From Syntrophomonas sp. UBA4922 (GTDB lineage: Bacteria > Bacillota > Syntrophomonadia > Syntrophomonadales > Syntrophomonadaceae), in assembly GCA_002398825.1 (NCBI GenBank), contig DHBS01000040.1:26006-31266 (forward strand): 5,261 nt of DNA, given 5' to 3'. Shown piece by piece: positions 1-4,508 of the stretch. The notes below the pieces were generated by a model. The model was not told where the DNA came from, did no database searches, and saw only the letters and a list, made by a program, of their open reading frames with translations. The translations under genes were made by a program, and so were the position numbers. Position 1 is the first letter of the stretch; each line of letters starts with the position of its first letter.

Positions 1-991
1 TGCTAAAATAGGTCCGGGGACCTTGGAAAAGCTTTTACAAGACATCCCGGTTACGGTGCAGGAAAATATTCTGGTCGGGATGGAAACGCGCGATGACGCA
101 GCTGTGTACCGCCTTGACCGTGATAAAGCCCTGGTTCAAACTGTGGACTTCTTTACCCCCATGGTGGATGATGCTTACCTGTTTGGGCAGATCGCAGCCA
201 CCAACGCTTTAAACGACATCTATGCCATGGGCGGTCAGCCGCTCCTGGCCTTGAATATTGTATGCTATCCGACCTGCGAAGATCTCCACACCCTGGGGCA
301 GATCCTGGAGGGAGGCCTGGATAAGGTTAAAGAGGCCGGGGCTTTCCTGCTGGGAGGCCACAGCGTAGATGACAATGAGCCCAAATACGGCTTAGCGGTT
401 ACCGGACTGGTCAACCCCGAGCGGCTATTGACCAATGCCGGGGCCAGACCCGGAGACAGGATATACATCACCAAGCCGATCGGCAACGGTATTATAGCCA
501 CGGCCATAAAAGCGGAAATGGTTTCGCCGCAAGCGTATGACGAAGCTATATACTGGATGACCATGCTCAATAAGGAGAGCAGCGAGATAGCCGCGGAGAT
601 GGGGGTCAATGCGGCCACCGATGTCACCGGTTTCGGTTTGTTGGGGCATCTTGCTGAGATGGCTCAAGCCAGTCGGGTCACGGTGCAGTTGCATGCTGGG
701 GCGGTGCCGCTCATAAGCGGTGCCTGGGACGGTGCTTCCATGGGCTTAATACCGGGCGGAACTTACAACAACCGCACTTACCTGGAAGAAAGAATTAGTG
801 TAGATCCCGGGCTCAATCCGATCTGGCTGGATTTGCTGTACACTCCCGAAACCGCGGGAGGACTGCTTCTGGCAGTCAGTGCCGGGCAAGCCTCGATTCT
901 GGAAGAAGCTATGCAAAAACGACAGATTTTTTGTGCACTTATCGGTAAGGCGGTAGAAGCCTGCTCTTACTCCATAGAAGTGATGGCCTGA
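1..991 (+). CDS. selD: Selenide, water dikinase (selenophosphate synthetase), 5'-truncated by window edge
   Basis: SelD makes selenophosphate from selenide and ATP in the cytoplasm; selenophosphate is the selenium donor for selenocysteine and selenouridine synthesis. The frame is open from base 2, and the first visible residues AKIGPGT continue the known N-terminal active-site loop, with the Lys at bases 5-7 matching the conserved catalytic Lys (Lys20 in E. coli). Other family hallmarks follow in order: GMETRDDAAVY (ATP/metal-binding Asp residues), TVDFFTPMVDD, the IAATNALNDIYAMGG stretch, GGHSVDDNEP, TDVTGFGLLGHLAEM, PGGTYNNRTY and TPETAGGLLLAV. Together these cover the AIRS N- and C-terminal domains. 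The visible 329 codons match E. coli SelD residues 19-347 by length, so only about 18 residues are missing. A TTG at base 23 could open a frame but lies inside the conserved loop and is not the start. The catalytic Cys or Sec codon should lie just upstream of the window. The stop is TGA at 989-991, and DUF951 begins 21 bases later. Confidence 0.96.
   Translation, partial: AKIGPGTLEKLLQDIPVTVQENILVGMETRDDAAVYRLDRDKALVQTVDFFTPMVDDAYLFGQIAATNALNDIYAMGGQPLLALNIVCYPTCEDLHTLGQILEGGLDKVKEAGAFLLGGHSVDDNEPKYGLAVTGLVNPERLLTNAGARPGDRIYITKPIGNGIIATAIKAEMVSPQAYDEAIYWMTMLNKESSEIAAEMGVNAATDVTGFGLLGHLAEMAQASRVTVQLHAGAVPLISGAWDGASMGLIPGGTYNNRTYLEERISVDPGLNPIWLDLLYTPETAGGLLLAVSAGQASILEEAMQKRQIFCALIGKAVEACSYSIEVMA
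10..23 (+). promoter_or_regulatory. Possible bacterial SECIS hairpin inside selD
   Basis: Bases 10-14 (AGGTC) pair perfectly with 19-23 (GACCT) around the tetraloop CGGG. By alignment of the AKIGP loop with known SelD proteins, the catalytic Cys/Sec codon is expected at four to two bases before base 1 on a numbering where base 0 precedes base 1. That leaves 16 bases between that codon and the loop. Bacterial SECIS elements are short stem-loops just downstream of the UGA with a G in the first two loop positions; here G is second. Whether the missing codon is UGA or a Cys codon cannot be seen, so this is an inference from position and shape only. Confidence 0.35.
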
Positions 992-1012
992 AGGGCGGGG
1001 GAGGGGAAAACC

Positions 1013-1213
1013 ATGCAGCGCAAAGAATTCAAAATCGGCGATGTGGTCAGGATGAAAAAAAAACATCCCTGCGGCAGCTTTAACTGGGAGGTTACCCGGA
1101 TGGGAGCCGACATCAAAATAAAGTGCGTGGGTTGCGGCCGACTGGTGATGATTCCGCGGATGGAATTTGAAAAACGCATGATCAAAGTAGAGACCTCGGC
1201 TGAAAGTCAATAG
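1013..1213 (+). CDS. DUF951 family small protein (YyzM-like), 66 aa
   Basis: This is a short basic protein of unknown function found widely in Firmicutes, usually near the rpsF/ssb/rpsR region. The sequence shows the family signature almost in full: FKIGDVVRMKKKHPCG at residues 6-21, NWEV at 24-27, GADIKIKCVGCGR at 31-43 and a closing MIPRMEFEKR. Three cysteines (20, 38, 41), the latter two as CxxC, suggest metal binding, but this is inference. The ATG at 1013 is preceded by a very strong purine-rich ribosome binding site (GGGGGAGGGG, 997-1006) six bases away. It follows selD by 21 bases and is probably co-transcribed with it. The gene symbol is left blank because orthology to B. subtilis yyzM is recalled rather than tested. 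Confidence 0.9.
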   Translation: MQRKEFKIGDVVRMKKKHPCGSFNWEVTRMGADIKIKCVGCGRLVMIPRMEFEKRMIKVETSAESQ

Positions 1214-1231
1214 CACTTATTTCCTGCTCAG

Positions 1232-1257
1232 CATAGAATATACTATATCATTCTATG
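1232..1257. repeat. AT-rich 8-bp perfect inverted repeat between two small genes
   Basis: CATAGAAT (1232-1239) and ATTCTATG (1250-1257) are perfect reverse complements around a 10-base spacer. The dyad sits in the 63-base gap between the DUF951 gene and the next gene. It ends five bases before the purine-rich ribosome binding site of that gene. No T-run follows it, so it is not a standard intrinsic terminator. It could be a protein-binding operator, an RNA hairpin for processing or stability, or chance. The spacer includes TATACT-like -10 sequence (1239-1244), but no matching -35 box is visible. Confidence 0.5.
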
Positions 1258-1276
1258 GCTATAAGGGGGGTAAGAA

Positions 1277-1492
1277 GTGGAGGGTACAAGCAAAGATAAA
1301 ATGCCCTTTCAAGTCGGGGACCTGGTAAGTGTAAAAAACATGCCCCGGGAAGAACGCTTCTGTATCATCGGATTTAAGAGCAGCCCGGAAGGGCAGCCTG
1401 TGGCTATACTGAAAGCGCTGTTTAATGATACCTTTATTACCGAGAAACCCGTATCCGAATTGCACAGCCTGTTGATAAGAGGGGTTTTATAA
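1277..1492 (+). CDS. Hypothetical small protein, 71 aa, unrecognised
   Basis: I do not recognise this protein. GTG at 1277 is chosen because a strong ribosome binding site (AAGGGGGG, 1263-1270) lies six bases upstream; an in-frame ATG at 1301 has no comparable site. The protein is soluble-looking, with no signal peptide or membrane segment. Residues 10-45 (FQVGDLVSVK followed by RFCIIGFKSS and QPVAILKALF) have the alternating pattern of a small beta-barrel. The opening PFQVGDLVSVK resembles EFKIGDVVRMK of the neighbouring DUF951 protein, which hints at a shared SH3-like fold, but the cysteines are absent. It follows DUF951 by 63 bases and is followed by the rpsF promoter. Its clear start site, codon structure and placement in a gap otherwise without genes support a real gene. 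Function unknown. Confidence 0.7.
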   Translation: MEGTSKDKMPFQVGDLVSVKNMPREERFCIIGFKSSPEGQPVAILKALFNDTFITEKPVSELHSLLIRGVL

Positions 1493-1510
1493 TAAAACCT
1501 TTCCAGTATC

Positions 1511-1540
1511 TTGCATGCTGGGGTAAAATACTGTTATAAT
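1511..1540 (+). promoter_or_regulatory. Sigma-A-type promoter for rpsF-ssb-rpsR
   Basis: A -35 box TTGCAT (1511-1516) and a consensus -10 box TATAAT (1535-1540) are separated by 18 bases. TG at 1532-1533, one base before the -10 box, makes it an extended -10 promoter. The start of transcription is expected near 1547, giving an rpsF leader of about 75 bases. The hexamers CAGTAT (1504-1509) and ATACTG (1528-1533) form an inverted repeat spanning the -35 box and spacer, which might be an operator or chance. Confidence 0.8.
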
Positions 1541-1548
1541 AATTTGAA

Positions 1549-1616
1549 GTCCCTGCTCCGGTTAAAAACCGGAGCCTTTACTCGTATTAGCACGAGTTAG
1601 TCCATAGGGAGGAGGT
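1549..1616 (+). promoter_or_regulatory. Structured 5' leader of the S6 operon, candidate autoregulatory RNA
   Basis: Three pairings can be drawn in the leader. A 9-bp perfect hairpin joins 1555-1563 to 1567-1575 (GCTCCGGTT with AACCGGAGC, loop AAA). A second, 6-bp hairpin joins 1580-1585 to 1592-1597 (ACTCGT with ACGAGT). TCCCT at 1550-1554 can pair with AGGGA at 1606-1610, closing both hairpins into a three-way junction and covering the start of the rpsF Shine-Dalgarno (AGGGAGGAGGTG, 1606-1617). The first hairpin is followed by CTTTACT, not a run of T, so it is not a convincing terminator. In many bacteria the S6:S18 complex binds the rpsF leader to repress its own operon; this leader is a plausible case, but I could not match the known motif base by base. 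Confidence 0.55.
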
Positions 1617-1622
1617 GTAACG

Positions 1623-1916
1623 ATGCGCACGTATGAGATGTTGTTCTTGCTAAAACCCGATTTGTCTGAAGAGGCCATTGCCGAATCCAAGGAAAGACTG
1701 CGTACCATCATCGCAGATTTCGGCGGAGAGTTCGTCAACGAGGCCGAAGGCTGGGGCAAAAAACGGCTGGCGTACGCTATTGAAGATTATCATGAAGGAA
1801 TTTATTCCTTATGGTACTTCAAAGGCCAGCCCGATACTGTTTCAGAATTGGACAGGGTTATCAAAATATCGGACAATTTCCTGCGCCACATCATCATCCG
1901 CCAGGATGAGAACTAA
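1623..1916 (+). CDS. rpsF: Small ribosomal subunit protein bS6
   Basis: S6 is a component of the 30S subunit platform that binds 16S rRNA as a heterodimer with S18, encoded two genes downstream. The 97-residue product has the full family pattern: MRTYEMLFLLKPDLSEE at the N-terminus, a central FGGEFVNEAEGWGKKRLAYAIEDYHEGIY, and a C-terminal LDRVIKISDNFLRHIIIR. Length is normal for bacterial S6. The ATG at 1623 follows an excellent ribosome binding site (GGAGGAGGTG, 1608-1617) by five bases. It is the first gene after the promoter at 1511-1540. ssb follows after 26 bases, so the classic rpsF-ssb-rpsR order is kept. Confidence 0.97.
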   Translation: MRTYEMLFLLKPDLSEEAIAESKERLRTIIADFGGEFVNEAEGWGKKRLAYAIEDYHEGIYSLWYFKGQPDTVSELDRVIKISDNFLRHIIIRQDEN

Positions 1917-1942
1917 CTAAAATTCAGGTGGGAGGGAATTTT

Positions 1943-2386
1943 GTGTTGAACCGAGTGGTTTTAATTGGTCGCCTGACCCGCGACCCCGAACTGCGTTATA
2001 CCCCGAATGGGGCTGCAGTTGTCAGTTTCACCATAGCTGTCGACCGTAAGTTCAATCGCAACGAAGCCGACTTCATTCCCATTGTGGCATGGAATAAACT
2101 TGCTGAAAATTGCGCCAATTACCTGGGCAAAGGCAGGCTGGTGGCAGTGGAGGGCAGGCTGCAGGTACGCAGCTATGAAACCCAGGATGGTCAAAAACGC
2201 TGGGCAACCGACGTAGTCGCTGATGAGGTTAAATTCCTCGACAAAGGCGGGTCGTCAGCCAGTGCGCCTGGTTCAGCAGCAGCACATACCTCCTCTGGCC
2301 AGGATGGCTGGAATGATGTGGGACAAGAGTTAGTAAACGATATCGACTTCGTTGACCGCAACGGGGATGATGACATTCCCTTTTAG
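1943..2386 (+). CDS. ssb: Single-stranded DNA-binding protein
   Basis: SSB coats single-stranded DNA during replication, recombination and repair and recruits partner proteins through its C-terminal tip. The 147-residue product opens with MLNRVVLIGRLTRDPELRYTPNG, then continues an OB-fold to about residue 100 (including VAWNKLAENCANYLGKG and VEGRLQVRSYE). A short Gly/Ser/Ala-rich linker and an acidic tail ending DDDIPF, the conserved partner-binding tip, complete it. I place the start at GTG 1943: it gives the family's M-L-N-R beginning and lies six bases after GGGAGGG (1930-1936). A GTG at 1928 would add five residues but overlaps that ribosome binding site. The adjacent TTG at 1946 is a weaker alternative. 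The gene sits between rpsF and rpsR, as in most Firmicutes, and is likely the main replicative SSB. Confidence 0.96.
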   Translation: MLNRVVLIGRLTRDPELRYTPNGAAVVSFTIAVDRKFNRNEADFIPIVAWNKLAENCANYLGKGRLVAVEGRLQVRSYETQDGQKRWATDVVADEVKFLDKGGSSASAPGSAAAHTSSGQDGWNDVGQELVNDIDFVDRNGDDDIPF

Positions 2387-2404
2387 TTAGAGGAGGAATC
2401 GTAT

Positions 2405-2629
2405 TTGAAAAAGGAAAAGCGCAAAAAAAGAAAACAGTGCAATTTTTGCGCCGATAAGATTGAGCACATAAATTACAAAGATATTCCTCGGCTGCGCCGC
2501 TACGTAACCGAACGCGGGAAAATTTTACCCCGTCGCATCACCGGCAATTGCGCCCATCACCAGCGGCAATTGACAGTATCCATAAAAAGGGCCAGAACCA
2601 TGGCTTTGATGCCCTATACGTCCGAGTAA
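2405..2629 (+). CDS. rpsR: Small ribosomal subunit protein bS18, zinc-ribbon type
   Basis: S18 is a 30S platform protein that pairs with S6. The 74-residue basic product shows the family core: YKDIPRLRRYVTERGKILPRRITG followed by NCAHHQRQLTVSIKRARTMALMPY. It keeps the presumed metal ligands Cys12 and Cys15 (CxxC) and Cys49 with His52, so it is the cysteine-containing, zinc-type version. The start is TTG at 2405, eight bases after AGGAGG (2391-2396); no better start exists, because the codons before it are part of the gap after ssb. It lies 18 bases after ssb and is followed by a strong terminator, making it the last gene of this transcript. Confidence 0.97.
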   Translation: MKKEKRKKRKQCNFCADKIEHINYKDIPRLRRYVTERGKILPRRITGNCAHHQRQLTVSIKRARTMALMPYTSE

Positions 2630-2638
2630 AGCTAGCTG

Positions 2639-2666
2639 ACAAGCCCTCTTTTGAGGGCTTGTTTTT
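2639..2666 (+). terminator. Intrinsic terminator ending the rpsF-ssb-rpsR transcript
   Basis: A perfect 10-bp stem joins 2639-2648 to 2653-2662 (ACAAGCCCTC with GAGGGCTTGT) around a TTTT loop. It is followed directly by a T-rich stretch (TTTTATT, 2663-2669). It starts ten bases after the rpsR stop codon. This separates the S6 operon from the MazG-like/DUF2232/rplI/lonC cluster. Confidence 0.95.
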
Positions 2667-2695
2667 ATTAGAGGATATCAATTGACCGGCCCAAA

Positions 2696-2756
2696 GGACT
2701 GTTCTCACTGTACCCGAGTTTTTAGGAGGAAATGACGGCTCCTTGTTGAACAGTTT
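2696..2756 (+). repeat. Nested inverted repeats in the leader before the MazG-like gene
   Basis: ACTGTTC (2698-2704) and GAACAGT (2748-2754) are perfect 7-bp complements, extendable by two G-T wobbles to 2696-2756. Inside them, AGGAG (2724-2728) can pair with CTCCT (2739-2743) around a 10-base loop. The inner stem contains an AGGAGG that precedes an ATG (2732) and a five-codon frame M-T-A-P-C ending at TGA 2747-2749. This is the only structure in the 2667-2774 gap. No known riboswitch class was recognised and no convincing promoter was found; TTGACC at 2682-2687 lacks a -10 box at normal spacing. Confidence 0.4.
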
Positions 2757-2774
2757 GAAAAGGGGGTGTTATAA

Positions 2775-3089
2775 ATGGCCTTAAAAGGCGATCTGGATAT
2801 AACCAAAAACCTGAAGATGGTGGAATGGCTTAAGGCTGAATTAGTTCAATCCGTGGGGGCCTTGTTCAAGAGCCTGCTTAACGCCTCTGCCGAAGCAACC
2901 GCCGATAAACTTGCGGCTATCATCATTCTAATCTACCTCCTGGGATGCCGGGTGGGGGTGTCTTTTGCCGCCCTGGATCGCGCAGTTAAACTCAAGCTGG
3001 AACAGAGTCTGGCCGCAGCTCAGCTTGAAGACCGCTGGTATCAGGATATGACCGCTCTCAATGATCACTTGCGCCACAGAACGAGGTGA
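2775..3089 (+). CDS. Short MazG-like family protein, 104 aa
   Basis: This resembles the short MazG-like family (PF12643 type) seen in Clostridia near ribosomal protein genes. MazG relatives are all-alpha nucleotide pyrophosphohydrolases. Visible features are an N-terminal DLDITKNLKMVEWLKAELVQSVGALFKSLL helix pair (residues 6-35), a second helix ATADKLAAIIILIYLLGCRVGVSF (41-64), and a charged C-terminal helix. The hydrophobic stretch 47-57 is better explained as a helix core than a membrane span, because it aligns with the core helix of the fold. The usual ExxE/ExxD metal-binding quartet of active MazG enzymes is not evident, so catalytic activity is doubtful. ATG 2775 follows AAAAGGGGGTG (2758-2768) by six bases. 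The stop overlaps the ribosome binding site of the next gene, which suggests a shared transcript. The family call is from recalled resemblance. Confidence 0.72.
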   Translation: MALKGDLDITKNLKMVEWLKAELVQSVGALFKSLLNASAEATADKLAAIIILIYLLGCRVGVSFAALDRAVKLKLEQSLAAAQLEDRWYQDMTALNDHLRHRTR

Positions 3090-3093
3090 TAAA

Positions 3094-4044
3094 ATGCCCA
3101 CCTTCTTAATATACCTGATTTTAACCGTGCTGGCCGGCCTGGTAACGATTGCAGTGCCTGCTCTGACTATGATTTCAGCCTTATTATGGGGCGCCCTGTT
3201 GATCATGGCCGGCCTGCATTTGGATGCCAAGAAACTCTTGACCTTATTCGCGGCCAATATAATTATTGTCACAGTCAGCGGGGGAACGGCCAACCTGATC
3301 TATTTACTGGCTTTTTATGGAATACCGGCCATGGTGATGGGATTTTTGACTTTAAAACAGGGCAGCTATTATGACGCCCGCCGCTGGGGAACCGTGGCCC
3401 TCATAGCCGGGGTAAGCCTGTACCTGGGGGCCTTATATCAATCCGGAGGAGGAAGCTACTTTGCCCAGCAGGTGAACGAGATGGTAATGCAGGCCAGCAG
3501 TTATTATGAGAACCAGGGCTGGACCCAGATATACCAGCAAGCGGGGCTGACCCAGGAGGAAATAAACCAGACCCTGCAGAGCATGGGCCTCAACATCTTG
3601 CATCATCTGCCCGCTATTTTCTATGTTCAGGGATTACTGGCAGTATTTTTAATGCTGTGGCTAGCCTCTTTTTTCACCTGGAACCAGCATGCCAGCCGTC
3701 TAAAAAAGAAACCTTTTGCGCAGGAACTGATGCCCTGGGAACTGGTATGGCTGGTAAATCTGGGTTTGGCTCTGTGGCTTTTAGGCTGGGATGAACACAG
3801 CCTCACCTATTATGCAGGCTCGAACATCCTGGTTATCATGGCGGTAATATCATTTTATTATGGCCTGGCCAGCCTGGTTTTTCGCCTTAAATACGAAAGG
3901 GGCCGGGGGAGGTCCTGGATGATTTTCCTGCTGGCAGTACTGGCGCTGTTCTTTCCGCTGTCAGCCCTGGGTTTCCTCTGTATTCTCGGCATATTTGACA
4001 GTCTCTTGGACCTGAGAAAACCATTTACCGGACAGGAGGTATAA
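3094..4044 (+). CDS. DUF2232 family (YybS-like) multi-pass membrane protein
   Basis: This is a 316-residue integral membrane protein of unknown function. DUF2232 proteins such as B. subtilis YybS are typically encoded close upstream of rplI, as here. About nine hydrophobic segments are visible, near residues 4-21, 23-42, 48-63, 67-87, 98-115, 170-195, 214-232, 244-264 and 275-302. A long polar loop (about 116-168), rich in Gln, Asn and Tyr, separates the fifth and sixth. A basic KKK patch lies after the sixth segment and KYERGRGR before the last. ATG 3094 is chosen because GAGGTG (3083-3088) precedes it by five bases; an in-frame ATG at 3061 would overlap the upstream gene and has no ribosome binding site. 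The fold resembles substrate-binding components of membrane transporters in general shape, but no substrate can be inferred. The end of the gene contains the rplI ribosome binding site. Confidence 0.82.
   Translation: MPTFLIYLILTVLAGLVTIAVPALTMISALLWGALLIMAGLHLDAKKLLTLFAANIIIVTVSGGTANLIYLLAFYGIPAMVMGFLTLKQGSYYDARRWGTVALIAGVSLYLGALYQSGGGSYFAQQVNEMVMQASSYYENQGWTQIYQQAGLTQEEINQTLQSMGLNILHHLPAIFYVQGLLAVFLMLWLASFFTWNQHASRLKKKPFAQELMPWELVWLVNLGLALWLLGWDEHSLTYYAGSNILVIMAVISFYYGLASLVFRLKYERGRGRSWMIFLLAVLALFFPLSALGFLCILGIFDSLLDLRKPFTGQEV
4034..4040 (+). promoter_or_regulatory. rplI ribosome binding site inside the DUF2232 gene end
   Basis: AGGAGGT lies in the last codons of the upstream gene (Gln-Glu-Val) and seven bases before GTG 4048. 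It fixes the rplI start on GTG; the ATG at 4044 is in another frame. The arrangement suggests translational coupling of the two genes. Confidence 0.85.
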
Positions 4045-4047
4045 TGC

Positions 4048-4494
4048 GTGAAGGTTATATTGACACAGGATGTTAAAAAACTGGGTAAAAAGGGTGAAAT
4101 TAAAGAGGTCAGCGACGGCTATGCCAGAAATTACCTCATTCCCAAAGGTTTTGCCCAGGAAGCTACCACTACCCGTTTAAAAGAAACCGAGGATCAAAAG
4201 CAGCGTCTGGAAAGGCAAAAAACCAAAGAAGAGAATCAGGCGAGGCTGGTCAAAGACAAACTGCATGGCAAAATGGTGTCAATCAAAGCCAAAACCGGCG
4301 GGGGCGACAAGCTTTTTGGAGCAGTTACCTCCCGGGAAATAGCAGAAGTCTTGCAACAGCAATTTGGGGTAATGGTTGACAAGAAAAAGATTGAATTAGG
4401 AGAACCTATTAAACATCTGGGTGAATACCCGGTGCACATCAAAATATACCCGGGCATACACGCAGATATACAGGTTAGCGTGGAACCCGGATGA
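4048..4494 (+). CDS. rplI: Large ribosomal subunit protein bL9
   Basis: L9 binds 23S rRNA near the L1 stalk base through its N-terminal domain and helps reading-frame fidelity. The 148-residue product has the family layout: N-terminal rRNA-binding domain MKVILTQDVKKLGKKGEIKEVSDGYARNYLIPKGFA (1-36), a long charged connecting helix (about 42-75), and a C-terminal domain with GGGDKLFGAVTSREIAEVL and HLGEYPVHIKIYPGIHADIQVSV. Length matches the usual 147-150. The GTG start is supported by the AGGAGGT site seven bases upstream and by the exact M-K-V-I-L beginning. It starts three bases after the DUF2232 stop and is followed 14 bases later by lonC. In many Firmicutes rplI is followed by dnaB; that gene is not next here. 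Confidence 0.97.
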   Translation: MKVILTQDVKKLGKKGEIKEVSDGYARNYLIPKGFAQEATTTRLKETEDQKQRLERQKTKEENQARLVKDKLHGKMVSIKAKTGGGDKLFGAVTSREIAEVLQQQFGVMVDKKKIELGEPIKHLGEYPVHIKIYPGIHADIQVSVEPG

Positions 4495-4508
4495 TAGGGG
4501 CGCATTAA

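Noticed and set aside
23..991. selD starting at TTG 23
   Set aside because: The frame continues upstream with AKIGPGT, part of the conserved active-site loop, so the gene is truncated by the window and does not start there.
746..1216. Long minus-strand open frame of 156 codons opposite the end of selD and DUF951
   Set aside because: It is antisense to two well-supported genes, has no recognisable motif, and reads as an uninterrupted shadow of their codons.
1555..1579. 9-bp hairpin in the rpsF leader as an intrinsic terminator
   Set aside because: It is followed by CTTTACT and not by a run of T, so termination there is doubtful; it is treated as part of the leader structure.
1678..1920. Second plus-strand open frame within rpsF
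   Set aside because: It lies wholly in another frame of S6, has no ribosome binding site and no recognisable motif.
1928..1942. Earlier GTG start for ssb
   Set aside because: It uses bases of the GGGAGGG ribosome binding site and adds residues not found in the family, which begins M-L-N-R-V.
2746..2775. Possible promoter TTGAAC with TATAAA at 18-base spacing
   Set aside because: Transcription would start inside the MazG-like gene, downstream of its ATG and ribosome binding site.
3061..3093. Earlier ATG start for the DUF2232 gene
   Set aside because: It overlaps the upstream gene by 29 bases, has no ribosome binding site, and adds residues unlike a membrane-protein N-terminus; ATG 3094 has GAGGTG at good spacing.
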